From: an uncultured Lachnospiraceae bacterium
GTDB taxonomy: Bacteria > Bacillota > Clostridia > Lachnospirales > Lachnospiraceae
DNA length: 64,000 nucleotides
Assembly (NCBI GenBank): GCA_934351835.1
Contig: CAKRJP010000001.1
Coordinates: 124,001-188,000 of the forward strand
Direction: 5' to 3'
The notes under the pieces: model-generated
What the model saw: only the letters and a program-made list of their open reading frames with translations
Database searches by the model: none
Told to the model about the DNA's origin: nothing
Made by a program: the position numbers and the translations under genes
In this document: in pieces, positions 8,444 through 16,945 of the stretch
Position numbering within the stretch: position 1 is the stretch's first letter
Layout: each line of letters opens with the position of its first letter

Positions 8444-9277
8444 ATGTTAGGAAAGTATTTTACTGCTGTAAGAAACAATACACCATTGGTTCACAACATT
8501 ACCAATTATGTGACGGTAAATGATGTGGCAAATGTAATTCTTGCCTGTGGGGCAAGCCCGATCATGTCGGATGAGCCGGAGGATGTAAAAGACATTACAT
8601 CCATCTGCGGCGGACTGAATATCAATATAGGAACACTCTGTAAAAGAAGTATTGAAAGCATGCTGATCGCAGGAAAAAGAGCCAATGAGTTAGATCATGT
8701 AGTCCTTCTGGACCCGGTGGGTGCAGGGGCCAGTGAGCTTCGTACAAACACTGCGCTTCAGATAATGAAAGAGATTAAATTAGATGTTATCAGGGGAAAT
8801 ATTTCCGAGATTAAAACGCTTGCATATGGAAGTGGGACAACCCAGGGCGTGGATGCGGATGTTGCGGATGCAGTGACAGAGGAAAATCTGGAGGAAGCAG
8901 TCACATTTGTAAAAATGTTTGCGAAGAAAGCAGGGTGCATTGTGGCGGTAACAGGTGCCATTGACCTGGTCAGTGATGGAGACAGGTGCTTTGTGATTCG
9001 AAACGGTCGCCCGGAGATGGGGCGGATCACAGGAACAGGATGTCAGCTTTCCGGTATTATGACAGCATTCCTGGTTGCTGTGCAAGGCAAAGAACGGGAG
9101 GAAAAATTGGAGGCAGCGGCAGCAGCAGTGGCTTCTATGGGACTTGCCGGCGAGATCGGATGGAGCAGGATGCAGGAGGGCGATGGCAATTCGACATACC
9201 GGAACCGCATTATTGATGCCATCTACAATATGGATGCGGAGATTTTAGATAAAGGAGCAAATTATGAAGTGCGATAA
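8444..9277 (+). CDS. thiM: Hydroxyethylthiazole kinase
   Basis: The protein is 277 residues. It phosphorylates 4-methyl-5-hydroxyethylthiazole for thiamine salvage. ThiM hallmarks are NTPLVHNITNYVTVNDVAN, GASPIMSDEPEDV, LLDPVGAGAS and the late GTGCQLSG anion-hole motif with the catalytic Cys. The start at 8444 is chosen because GGAGG lies 7 bp upstream. The open frame extends to 8345, but that part overlaps the riboswitch and terminator and cannot be coding. It overlaps thiE by 14 nt. Confidence 0.96.
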   Translation: MLGKYFTAVRNNTPLVHNITNYVTVNDVANVILACGASPIMSDEPEDVKDITSICGGLNINIGTLCKRSIESMLIAGKRANELDHVVLLDPVGAGASELRTNTALQIMKEIKLDVIRGNISEIKTLAYGSGTTQGVDADVADAVTEENLEEAVTFVKMFAKKAGCIVAVTGAIDLVSDGDRCFVIRNGRPEMGRITGTGCQLSGIMTAFLVAVQGKEREEKLEAAAAAVASMGLAGEIGWSRMQEGDGNSTYRNRIIDAIYNMDAEILDKGANYEVR

Positions 9278-9905
9278 AAAGGATTTATTACTTTATGCAG
9301 TGACGGACAGAAGCTGGCTGAACGGAGCGACTCTGTACAGCCAGGTGGAAGCTGCGCTAAAAGGCGGGGCGACATTTATCCAGCTTCGGGAAAAGAATCT
9401 GGATGAGGCTCATTTCCTGGAAGAGGCAAAAGAAATTAAAAAATTGTGCAGAGAATATGGCGTGCCATTTGTGATCAATGACAATGTAGAACTGACGTTG
9501 GAAGTAGATGCAGATGGTGTACATGTAGGACAGAGTGATATGGAGGCCGGGGATGTGCGGGCAAAATTAGGATCGGATAAGATTATCGGTGTGTCGGCAC
9601 AGACGGTAGAACAGGCACTTTTGGCAGAGGCTCATGGAGCAGATTATCTGGGAGTTGGAGCGGTGTTCCCGACGGGATCAAAAGAGGATGCTGTAGAAGT
9701 GGAGCATGAGACAGTGAAGGCAATCTGTGAAGCAGTGAAGATTCCGGTCATTGCTATCGGAGGAATCAGTAAGAACAATGTCCTGGAACTTTCTGGAAAT
9801 GGTCTTTGTGGAATTGCGGTGATCAGTGCAATCTTTGCACAGGAAGATATCGAATCAGCCACAAAAGAATTGAAAGTATTGACGAAACAGATGGTGGAGG
9901 CGTAA
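9264..9905 (+). CDS. thiE: Thiamine phosphate synthase
   Basis: The 213-residue TIM-barrel enzyme joins HMP-PP and thiazole phosphate to thiamine phosphate. Family motifs seen: FIQLREKN, the INDNVELTLEVDADGVHVGQ loop, GVSAQTVEQA, YLGVGAVFPTGSK and the phosphate-binding VIAIGGI. Translation is coupled to thiM (14-nt overlap), and its stop is 3 nt before the next gene. Confidence 0.96.
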   Translation: MKCDKKDLLLYAVTDRSWLNGATLYSQVEAALKGGATFIQLREKNLDEAHFLEEAKEIKKLCREYGVPFVINDNVELTLEVDADGVHVGQSDMEAGDVRAKLGSDKIIGVSAQTVEQALLAEAHGADYLGVGAVFPTGSKEDAVEVEHETVKAICEAVKIPVIAIGGISKNNVLELSGNGLCGIAVISAIFAQEDIESATKELKVLTKQMVEA

Positions 9906-9908
9906 CAG

Positions 9909-10595
9909 ATGAGTCGGTATGCCGAGATAAAAGCAGTGATTTTTGATGTGGACGGCACACTTTTGGATTCTATGGGGATCTGGGACGACATCGGTGGAAA
10001 ATATTTAAGAAAGATCGGAATCGAACCGGAGCCGGAATTAAAAGATATCCTGTTTACGATGAGTATTGAAGAAGGTGCCGCATATGTAGATGAACACTAT
10101 CATCTTGGAAAAGGACCTGAAGAAGTAGCAAAAGGTGTAGTAGAGATCATCAGAGATTTTTATTATGAGGAAGCGCAGTTAAAGCACGGAGTACGGGAAA
10201 CGCTGGAACTTTTGAGAGCACACAACATTCCGATGACCGTGGCGACATCCAGTGAGAAAGATTCTATAGAACATGCCTTTTTGCGTCTTGGGATTTTGGA
10301 TTATTTTGAAAAGATATTTACATGTACTGAAGAGAATACGAGTAAAAATACCAGCCCGAAGATATATCTGAAAGCTGCAGAATATATGGGATCGGACCCG
10401 GCGGATACCTGGGTGTTTGAAGATGTGCTTCATGCTATAGAGACTGCCGAAAGAGCAGGTTTTCATACGGTGGCAGTGTATGACAGTGCAAGTGAAAAGG
10501 ATCAGTTAAAAATAAAAGAAAAAGCAGATATCTATCTGCAGGATCTCACAGAGATTGATAAATTAATAAAAAACGGAGGATTAAGAAATGAGTAA
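9909..10595 (+). CDS. HAD phosphatase of the thiamine operon (candidate TMP phosphatase)
   Basis: A 228-residue HAD of the beta-phosphoglucomutase-like subgroup: motif I FDVDGTLLDSM, an alpha-helical cap, ATSSEKDS as motif II, SPKIYLKAA with the motif III lysine, and VFEDVLHAIETA as motif IV. It is wedged between thiE and thiC, 3 nt from one and overlapping the other by 8 nt, so it is translated with the pathway. Thiamine phosphate kinase is not encoded here. A phosphatase converting thiamine phosphate to thiamine before pyrophosphorylation would fit, as would one acting on a pyrimidine phosphate. The role is inferred from position only. Confidence 0.82.
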   Translation: MSRYAEIKAVIFDVDGTLLDSMGIWDDIGGKYLRKIGIEPEPELKDILFTMSIEEGAAYVDEHYHLGKGPEEVAKGVVEIIRDFYYEEAQLKHGVRETLELLRAHNIPMTVATSSEKDSIEHAFLRLGILDYFEKIFTCTEENTSKNTSPKIYLKAAEYMGSDPADTWVFEDVLHAIETAERAGFHTVAVYDSASEKDQLKIKEKADIYLQDLTEIDKLIKNGGLRNE

Positions 10596-11898
10596 TTACA
10601 CAACACAGATGGATGCGGCAAGAAAAGGAATCGTAACACCACAGATAGAGACGGTTGCGAAGAAAGAGAAGATGCCGGTAGAAGATTTGATGAAATTGGT
10701 AGCAGAAGGAAAAGTGGCAATCTGTGCAAATAAGCATCATACCTGTCTGGATGCAGAGGGTGTGGGAAGTATGCTTCGCACAAAGATCAATGTAAACTTA
10801 GGAGTTTCCAGAGACTGTAAGGATTATGATATTGAGATGCAGAAAGTAATGAGCGCTGTAAATTTAGGAGCAGAGGCAATCATGGATCTTTCCAGCCACG
10901 GAAATACACAGCCGTTCCGTCAGAAACTGACCAGTGAGTGTCCTGTTATGATTGGAACCGTGCCGGTTTATGACAGTGTCATCCACTATCAGAGAGACCT
11001 TGCGACACTGACTGCAAAAGATTTCATTGATGTGGTACGTCTTCATGCGGAAGATGGTGTGGATTTTGTAACGTTACACTGTGGAATCACAAGAAAGACA
11101 ATCGAGCAGATTAAGAAACATAAGAGAAAAATGAACATTGTAAGTCGTGGCGGAAGCCTTGTATTTGCATGGATGAGCATGACAGGAGAAGAGAATCCTT
11201 TCTATGAATATTTTGATGAGATCCTGGATATCTGTGAGGAACATGATGTGACGATCTCTCTGGGAGATGCCTGCAGACCGGGATGCCTTGCAGATGCAAC
11301 AGATGTATGTCAGATTGAAGAGCTTGTCCGTTTGGGTGAACTGACAAAGCGTGCATGGGATCATAATGTTCAGGTTATGGTAGAGGGACCGGGACATGTG
11401 CCGCTTGATCAGGTTGCTGCCAACATGAAAGTACAGCAGAGTATCTGCATGGGTGCACCATTCTATGTACTTGGGCCTCTGGTAACAGATATCGCACCGG
11501 GATATGATCATATCACAGCAGCCATCGGTGGGGCAGTGGCAGCCATGAGTGGAGCTGCATTTCTCTGCTACGTAACACCGGCAGAGCATCTGGCACTTCC
11601 AAATGTAGAGGATGTAAAACAGGGAATCATTGCTTCTAAGATTGCGGCTCATGCAGCGGATATTGCAAAGGGAATCCCGGGAGCAAGAGATATTGATGAT
11701 AAGATGGCAGATGCAAGAAGAGTTCTGGACTGGGATGCACAGTTTGAGTGTGCTTTAGATCCTGAGACTGCCAAAGCAATCCGTGATGACAGACTGCCGG
11801 AGGATGATCACAGCGATACCTGCAGTATGTGTGGAAAATTCTGTGCAGTACGAAGCATGAACAAGGCTCTGGCAGGAGAGTATATCGATATTTTATAA
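10588..11898 (+). CDS. thiC: Phosphomethylpyrimidine synthase
   Basis: The 436-residue radical-SAM enzyme converts aminoimidazole ribotide to HMP phosphate. It has the core family motifs (SRGGSL, EGPGHVPLDQV, GPLVTDIAPGYDHITAAIG) and the C-terminal Fe-S motif CSMCGKFC. The length matches the short Firmicute form without the N-terminal extension of E. coli ThiC. It overlaps the upstream HAD gene by 8 nt. Confidence 0.98.
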   Translation: MSNYTTQMDAARKGIVTPQIETVAKKEKMPVEDLMKLVAEGKVAICANKHHTCLDAEGVGSMLRTKINVNLGVSRDCKDYDIEMQKVMSAVNLGAEAIMDLSSHGNTQPFRQKLTSECPVMIGTVPVYDSVIHYQRDLATLTAKDFIDVVRLHAEDGVDFVTLHCGITRKTIEQIKKHKRKMNIVSRGGSLVFAWMSMTGEENPFYEYFDEILDICEEHDVTISLGDACRPGCLADATDVCQIEELVRLGELTKRAWDHNVQVMVEGPGHVPLDQVAANMKVQQSICMGAPFYVLGPLVTDIAPGYDHITAAIGGAVAAMSGAAFLCYVTPAEHLALPNVEDVKQGIIASKIAAHAADIAKGIPGARDIDDKMADARRVLDWDAQFECALDPETAKAIRDDRLPEDDHSDTCSMCGKFCAVRSMNKALAGEYIDIL

Positions 11899-11938
11899 GA
11901 TTTTATAAGAGCAGTTTTATTCTGAGAGGATAAGGAAA

Positions 11939-12745
11939 ATGAAAACAACACTTACAATTGCCGGGAGTGATTCCAGCGGGGGTGCCGGAATCCAGGCAGA
12001 TATTAAAACGATGCTGGCAAATGGAGTTTATGCAATGAGTGCGATCACAGCACTCACTGCACAGAATACCACCGGTGTAAAAAGTATTATGGAAGTGACT
12101 CCGGAATTTCTGGGAGATCAGTTGGACTGTATTTTTACAGATATCCGACCGGATGCAGTGAAGATTGGAATGGTTTCATCCACAGGATTGATTCATAAGA
12201 TTGCGGAAAAATTAAATGAATATCATGCGGAAAACATAGTGGTAGATCCGGTGATGGTGGCCACCAGTGGTGCAAAACTGATCAGTGATGATGCCATTGG
12301 AACCTTGAAAGAAGTACTGTTTCCGTTGGCATGTGTACTGACTCCGAATATCCCGGAGGCAGAGGTCCTGGCAGATATGAGAGTGAAATCTGAAGAAGAT
12401 ATGATCGAAGCTGCAAGACGTATCAGCGAAAATTATCAGTGTGCGGTGCTCTGCAAAGGAGGACATCAGTTAAATGATGCAAATGACCTTCTGTATAGGG
12501 ACGGATCGTACCGTTGGTTCTATGGAAAACGAATCGAGAACCCGAATACTCACGGAACCGGTTGTACTTTATCAAGTGCAATTGCGTCCAATCTGGCGAA
12601 GGGATATTCCCTGGATGAATCTGTGGAACGGGCAAAAAACTACATATCCGGGGCACTTTCGGCAATGTTGGATCTTGGAAAAGGAAGTGGCCCGATGGAT
12701 CATGGATATGACCTGTCGGGAGAATATTTTACTTTTGCAGAGTAA
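11939..12745 (+). CDS. thiD: HMP/HMP-phosphate kinase
   Basis: A 268-residue ribokinase-like enzyme that makes HMP-PP for ThiE. Seen: TIAGSDSSGGAGIQADIKT at the start, ALTAQNTTGV, VVDPVMVATSGAKLI, LTPNIPEAEVL, and the anion-hole NTHGTGCTLSSAIA. It is the last gene of the thiM operon, and a new promoter for panD begins inside its 3' end. No thiG/thiF/thiS/thiH is present, so thiazole synthesis is elsewhere or replaced by ThiM salvage. Confidence 0.96.
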   Translation: MKTTLTIAGSDSSGGAGIQADIKTMLANGVYAMSAITALTAQNTTGVKSIMEVTPEFLGDQLDCIFTDIRPDAVKIGMVSSTGLIHKIAEKLNEYHAENIVVDPVMVATSGAKLISDDAIGTLKEVLFPLACVLTPNIPEAEVLADMRVKSEEDMIEAARRISENYQCAVLCKGGHQLNDANDLLYRDGSYRWFYGKRIENPNTHGTGCTLSSAIASNLAKGYSLDESVERAKNYISGALSAMLDLGKGSGPMDHGYDLSGEYFTFAE

Positions 12746-12761
12746 CAAAGTGTGATATAAT
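12733..12761 (+). promoter_or_regulatory. Promoter for panD-panC
   Basis: TTTTGC, a 17-bp spacer and TATAAT, overlapping the thiD stop. The -35 match is weak, the -10 perfect. The roughly 120-nt leader to panD shows no motif I recognise. Confidence 0.6.
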
Positions 12762-12884
12762 ACCGGACGGAGATGGTATCTAAGCAACTATACTCTATCT
12801 GATTCACTGGTTCATTTCATAAGAGAGATGAAAAGCCTGTATTGCAGATGCAAGCGGGACTGAGGAATGAAAGGAGCATATGAA

Positions 12885-13280
12885 ATGACAGTAGAAATGT
12901 TAAAATCAAAGATTCACCGTGCGGTGGTGAAGCAGGCGGCACTGGATTATGTAGGAAGTATTACGGTTGATGAGGAGCTGATGAAAGCGGCCGGCATCAT
13001 CGAATATGAAAAAGTCCAGATCGTCGATGTAGATAATGGAAACCGTTTTGAGACTTATACGATCTGCGGAGAACCGGGAAGCGGCATGATCTGCCTGAAC
13101 GGGGCAGCAGCCAGATGTGTATCCGTGGGAGATAAGATCATCATTATGGCTTATGCGAATCTTGATGTGGAGGAAGCAAAAGAATATAAGCCGACAGTAG
13201 TATTTGTAGACGAAGAGAATAAAGTAAACAGAATTGCCAATTACGAGAAACATGGTCGATTAGAAGAACAAAATCAGTGA
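12885..13280 (+). CDS. panD: Aspartate 1-decarboxylase
   Basis: A 131-residue pyruvoyl enzyme making beta-alanine for pantothenate. The self-cleavage site is G24-S25 within YVGSITVDEELM. ANLDVEEAKEYKPTVVFVDE is the usual C-terminal block. The start at 12885 follows AAAGGAG by 8 bp. An in-frame ATG at 12867 overlaps that RBS and is rejected. It precedes panC by 55 bp; panB is not in the window. Confidence 0.95.
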   Translation: MTVEMLKSKIHRAVVKQAALDYVGSITVDEELMKAAGIIEYEKVQIVDVDNGNRFETYTICGEPGSGMICLNGAAARCVSVGDKIIIMAYANLDVEEAKEYKPTVVFVDEENKVNRIANYEKHGRLEEQNQ

Positions 13281-13335
13281 TATCAGAAAAGGGTGCTGTC
13301 TTCAAATTTGTTTATAAAGAAAAGGAAGAAGCATT

Positions 13336-14175
13336 ATGAAAGTAGCAACAACGATCAAAGAAGTAAGAGAACAGGTAAAGACATGGAAGAAAGAGGGTCA
13401 GACGATTGGTCTGGTACCAACCATGGGATATCTTCATGAAGGCCATGCAAGTCTGATCAAAAAATGCAGAGAAGAGAATGATAAAGTAGTCGTATCGGTG
13501 TTTGTAAATCCTACACAGTTTGGACCGAACGAAGATCTGGAGGATTATCCGAGAGATTTTAAACGTGACAGCGAATTATGTGAGAGCATTGGCGCAGATC
13601 TGATCTTTCATCCGGAACCATCAGAGATGTATCATGATGCGTGTGCATATGTGAATATCGAGACATTATCTTCTACGTTGTGTGGAAAGACAAGACCGAT
13701 TCATTTTAAAGGTGTATGCACAGTCGTTTCCAAACTCTTTAATATTGTGACACCGGATAACGCGTATTTTGGTCAGAAAGATGCACAGCAGCTTGCAATC
13801 ATTAAGAAAATGGTACAGGATCTGAATTTTGATATCCGTATCGTAGGATGTCCGATTATCCGTGAGGAAGACGGTCTGGCCAAATCATCCAGAAATACAT
13901 ACTTAAGCGCCGAGGAGAGACAGGCAGCGCTCTGCTTGTCACAGGCAGTGAAAAAAGGACAGGAAGTCATCAAGGCAGGATGTAAGAGCGAAGATGTATT
14001 AAAAGAGATGTGTGCGATCATAGAGACTCAGCCACTGGCGAAGATCGACTATGTATCAGTGGTAGATGCACTGACGATGCAGCCGGTTGATGTTGTAGAG
14101 AAAGATGTGCTGGTAGCGATGGCAGTATACATCGGAAAGACAAGACTGATCGATAATTTCAGCTTTGAAGTGTAG
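13336..14175 (+). CDS. panC: Pantothenate synthetase
   Basis: A 279-residue ATP-dependent ligase joining pantoate and beta-alanine. Class signatures: LVPTMGYLHEGHASLI (HIGH-like), VSVFVNPTQFGPNEDL, YFGQKDAQQLAIIKKM and the KMSKS-equivalent KSSRNTYLS. AAAGGAAG precedes the ATG. The terminator at 14243 ends the unit. Confidence 0.98.
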   Translation: MKVATTIKEVREQVKTWKKEGQTIGLVPTMGYLHEGHASLIKKCREENDKVVVSVFVNPTQFGPNEDLEDYPRDFKRDSELCESIGADLIFHPEPSEMYHDACAYVNIETLSSTLCGKTRPIHFKGVCTVVSKLFNIVTPDNAYFGQKDAQQLAIIKKMVQDLNFDIRIVGCPIIREEDGLAKSSRNTYLSAEERQAALCLSQAVKKGQEVIKAGCKSEDVLKEMCAIIETQPLAKIDYVSVVDALTMQPVDVVEKDVLVAMAVYIGKTRLIDNFSFEV

Positions 14176-14242
14176 GATCTGTCTGGTAATAAAGGATAGA
14201 ATAAAATATTGGGGCAAAAGCCCACTGTTATTGAACATTAAG

Positions 14243-14286
14243 AACGAGGAAGTTTCAGAGATTTAGAACGAAACTTCCTCGTTTTC
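14243..14286 (+). terminator. Terminator between convergent panC and DUF2877 gene
   Basis: A perfect 14-bp stem (AACGAGGAAGTTTC / GAAACTTCCTCGTT) ends in TTTT on the plus strand. It may also serve the minus gene, though the T tract on that side is weak. Confidence 0.88.
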
Positions 14287-14290
14287 TTAT

Positions 14291-15184
14291 TTAAATAAAT
14301 CGAATAATTTTTAGCACATAAAAGATACCACACAGAGAATCAACGCCGGAGGAATGTCCGATTTTTGCGAATGACTCCAAAATCTCGGAGCTACTCTGCT
14401 CGGGTTTCTGCCAGAAGCCGTTGACCGACTGGCTGAACTGTCCGTCTAATGCACAGGTAAGAAAAGCTCCGCTGATGTCGTTGGTGTCAGTGATGTGCTC
14501 TCGGATCAGTTGGCGGATGATGTCTGAAAATGCCAAATCTTCCAGATGGCACAGCAGGAGACCTGCACAGATACCAGTCAGGAAATCATCACCGCTTGGC
14601 GTTAGACCGATGCCGAGCCCGATGAGACGGACCAACTCTTCAGCCGCTGATTCTAAAAGAGAAGAATCTCGACCGGTGGCATACTGCTGCAACAGATCCG
14701 TAGCAGTCTCCAGTCTTTTCTTCCCGGCGAGCATCATCAGGTTGGAATCAACTTCCTCAGATTTCGAGAAGATCAGATCGAATCCTTTTGTTCCTGCGTG
14801 AAGGATTGCATCATAGATCTGAGGTGTCAGAGTATCTAACTGCTGATCCGTAAGAGTGGATTGCATTTTCAGATCACAAACTTCGGTTTTGGAAAACGGA
14901 AACTCGAATGCCGGAGCTCCCCCGGAAAAAAATAAAAGTTTCTCATCTGTGACCTGGATGGTCTGCCCTTTAAACACAGGCAGTTCTTCCATTTCTTCCT
15001 GCGACATATTGGTGATCAGACTGATGGGAGAGAGGGGGGATTCTTCTGCCTGGATTGCCAGAAGCTGCCCGTTTAAACTTATATTGATTGTCTTGCGGTA
15101 GACGGAGTGGACGATACCGGTTGAGAATCTATGTAAAAAATCCAGTGCATAACTGGAAGTACAGATGATTTTATAATGGCTCAT
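14291..15184 (-). CDS. DUF2877 protein, AllH/YlbF-like oxamate carbamoyltransferase subunit
   Basis: A 297-residue protein of the DUF2877 family. The family core is clear: GIGLTPSGDDFLTGICAGL near residue 200 and the late GHSSGVDSLCGIFYVLK, which match E. coli YlbF (GLTPSHDD, GHTSGADTL) from memory. In E. coli YlbF (AllH) works with FdrA and YlbE as oxamate carbamoyltransferase. The other two subunits are fused in one gene at 26.2 kb. This gene is divergent from the first allantoinase and shares a regulatory region with it. AAGGAG lies about 10 bp before the ATG. Family firm; subunit role inferred from cluster context. Confidence 0.82.
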   Translation of the reverse strand: MSHYKIICTSSYALDFLHRFSTGIVHSVYRKTINISLNGQLLAIQAEESPLSPISLITNMSQEEMEELPVFKGQTIQVTDEKLLFFSGGAPAFEFPFSKTEVCDLKMQSTLTDQQLDTLTPQIYDAILHAGTKGFDLIFSKSEEVDSNLMMLAGKKRLETATDLLQQYATGRDSSLLESAAEELVRLIGLGIGLTPSGDDFLTGICAGLLLCHLEDLAFSDIIRQLIREHITDTNDISGAFLTCALDGQFSQSVNGFWQKPEQSSSEILESFAKIGHSSGVDSLCGIFYVLKIIRFI

Positions 15185-15234
15185 AAAGAAGCACTCCTTG
15201 TCTGAAAAAAGTTTTTTGTAGATTTCATGAATCT

Positions 15235-15263
15235 ATGATAACAGAAAGAAATAAAGACTTCAA
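15235..15263 (-). promoter_or_regulatory. Promoter of the DUF2877 gene
   Basis: Read on the minus strand: TTGAAG, 17-bp spacer, TATCAT, about 50 bp before the start codon. Confidence 0.7.
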
Positions 15264-15278
15264 TTGTTTAAAAAAGTT

Positions 15279-15400
15279 AAAAACCGGTTGGACGATAAAA
15301 AACTGGATTTTAATATTTTAAAAGTTAACTAAAAATATTGTATACAATGCAAAAAATATTGTACAACATGAACAAAGAATATAAAAAATATTGTATAAAT
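15279..15400 (+). promoter_or_regulatory. Shared operator region: CCGGTT/CTGGAT pair and TTGTATACAA palindromes
   Basis: The 330-bp AT-rich gap between the divergent DUF2877 and allB genes holds no gene. It contains AAAAACCGGTTGG (15279-15291) and AAAAACTGGATTTT (15298-15311), CCGGTT and CTGGAT starting 19 bp apart. Then come ATTGTATACAAT (15337-15348, perfect palindrome), TTGTACAA (15359-15366) and a third ATTGTATAAAT at 15390. The first type resembles B. subtilis PucR boxes (core TTGGTTAA). The second fits FadR/GntR operators (GT-N-AC core). Both regulator types are encoded in the window. Confidence 0.5.
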
Positions 15401-15408
15401 ATAGGGTA

Positions 15409-15437
15409 TTGTAATTTTAACTTAAATATATTAAAAT
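15409..15437 (+). promoter_or_regulatory. Promoter of the first allantoinase operon
   Basis: TTGTAA, 17-bp spacer, TAAAAT, about 78 bp before the allB start. The palindromes at 15337-15366 lie upstream, a position usual for activators. Confidence 0.6.
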
Positions 15438-15514
15438 ATGGATATCAGCTTTTAAGAAAAAATAAAATTTCTTGAGACGAAAAATCATTCACCTAAAAGG
15501 AGGAAGAATTGGTT

Positions 15515-16918
15515 ATGTATGATTTATTGATTAAAAACGGAAAGCTTGTTACTCCAGATCGTATCTATGAGGCAGATGTTGCAATTACAGATGGAAAATA
15601 TGCAGCATTCGTAACTCCGGGAACAGAAGTAGAGGCAAAGGAAGTAATTGATGCGAAGGGTAATTATGTATTCCCTGGTATCATTGACTGCCACGCACAT
15701 CTGAATGAGCCTGGATTTGAGTATCGTGAAGATTTTGAGACCGGATCCCGCGCAGCAGCAGTTGCCGGATGTACTACTCTGATCGATATGCCTTTGAACA
15801 ATGATCCATCTCTGATGAACAAAGAGATTTTTGATCTGAAGATGGGAAAAATCAGCAAACATTCAGTTGTCGACTATGCACTGTGGGGCGGACTTGTAGG
15901 TGACTACGATGATAAACCGGATTCAGTTAAGAACAACATGGGAGACCTGGTTGATCTTTATAACTGTGGCGTTGCAGCATTCAAAGGATTTACATGTCCG
16001 AACGGAGATCTGTTCCCGACAGTAAACCTTGGAAATGTTCGTAAGTCGCTTGAAATTTTAAAACCATACAATGCACTTTGCGGATTCCACTGCGAAGAAT
16101 ATGGACAGGTTCTTGAGAGAGAAAAAGAAGCAAAAGCGAAAGAAGGACAGACAAATGAACAGAAGATCCGTGATTTCTTAGATTCGCATGATGTCTGGAC
16201 AGAATATGTAGCTACAAAGAATGTTATTGATATGGCAAGAGCTACAGGCGGAAGAGTACATATCTGCCATGTCAGCCATCCAATGGTTGCTCAGATTGTC
16301 AAAGATGCGATCCATGAAGGTCTTCCGATCACAGCAGAGACTTGCCCACATTATCTTGGATTTACAGAAGATTTCGTATTCGAGAAAGGTGCTCCGGCTA
16401 AGTGTACACCTCCGATGCGTAAGAAAGAAGATATGGAGAAGTTATGGGACTACGTTCTTGACGGAACATTATCTTGTGTTGGTAGTGACCACTCACCTGC
16501 AGCAGATGAAGAAAAAGATAACGCTACAAAAGATATCTGGCATGCATGGGGCGGACTTAACTCTATCCAGTATTTCTTACCAATGATGTTTGATATGGTT
16601 GTTAACCAGAAGAAATTAAGCCCGACACTGATTGCTAAGGTTATGGATTACAATCCTGCAAAAGTATTCGGTCTGTATGGACGTAAGGGAGCATTTGAAC
16701 TTGGATTTGACGGAGATATCGTTATCGTAGATCCTGACAAGGCTTGGAAATGTGAACAGGAGAAGCTCCTTACAAAAGGACATGTATCTTGTTTCAACGG
16801 TCTTGAAGGAAAAGGAACTCCTGTATGTACGATCATCAGAGGTAAAGTTGTTGCTGAAGATGGTATGTATAAGGATGAGGCAGTTGGTTACGGTGCATAT
16901 ATTACACCTGTAAAATAA
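15515..16918 (+). CDS. allB: Allantoinase (copy 1)
   Basis: A 467-residue cyclic amidohydrolase opening allantoin to allantoate. The metal site shows H60-x-H62 (IDCHAHLNEPG), the carbamylated lysine region at about K157 (AAFKGFTCPNGD), ICHVSHP, ETCPHYL and the GSDHSPA aspartate. The AllB-type HxHLNEPG favours allantoinase over dihydropyrimidinase. The ATG at 15515 is 9 bp after AAAGGAGGAAG; the in-frame TTG at 15509 is too close. It is followed by an NCS1 permease. A paralogue lies at 19.3 kb in the same arrangement. Confidence 0.92.
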   Translation: MYDLLIKNGKLVTPDRIYEADVAITDGKYAAFVTPGTEVEAKEVIDAKGNYVFPGIIDCHAHLNEPGFEYREDFETGSRAAAVAGCTTLIDMPLNNDPSLMNKEIFDLKMGKISKHSVVDYALWGGLVGDYDDKPDSVKNNMGDLVDLYNCGVAAFKGFTCPNGDLFPTVNLGNVRKSLEILKPYNALCGFHCEEYGQVLEREKEAKAKEGQTNEQKIRDFLDSHDVWTEYVATKNVIDMARATGGRVHICHVSHPMVAQIVKDAIHEGLPITAETCPHYLGFTEDFVFEKGAPAKCTPPMRKKEDMEKLWDYVLDGTLSCVGSDHSPAADEEKDNATKDIWHAWGGLNSIQYFLPMMFDMVVNQKKLSPTLIAKVMDYNPAKVFGLYGRKGAFELGFDGDIVIVDPDKAWKCEQEKLLTKGHVSCFNGLEGKGTPVCTIIRGKVVAEDGMYKDEAVGYGAYITPVK

Positions 16919-16945
16919 ACCAAAGAAAATTTAAGGAGAGAGATT

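Noticed and set aside
11074..11652. 192-codon open frame antisense to thiC
   Set aside because: Lies wholly inside the well-supported thiC gene and has no family motif; a shadow frame.
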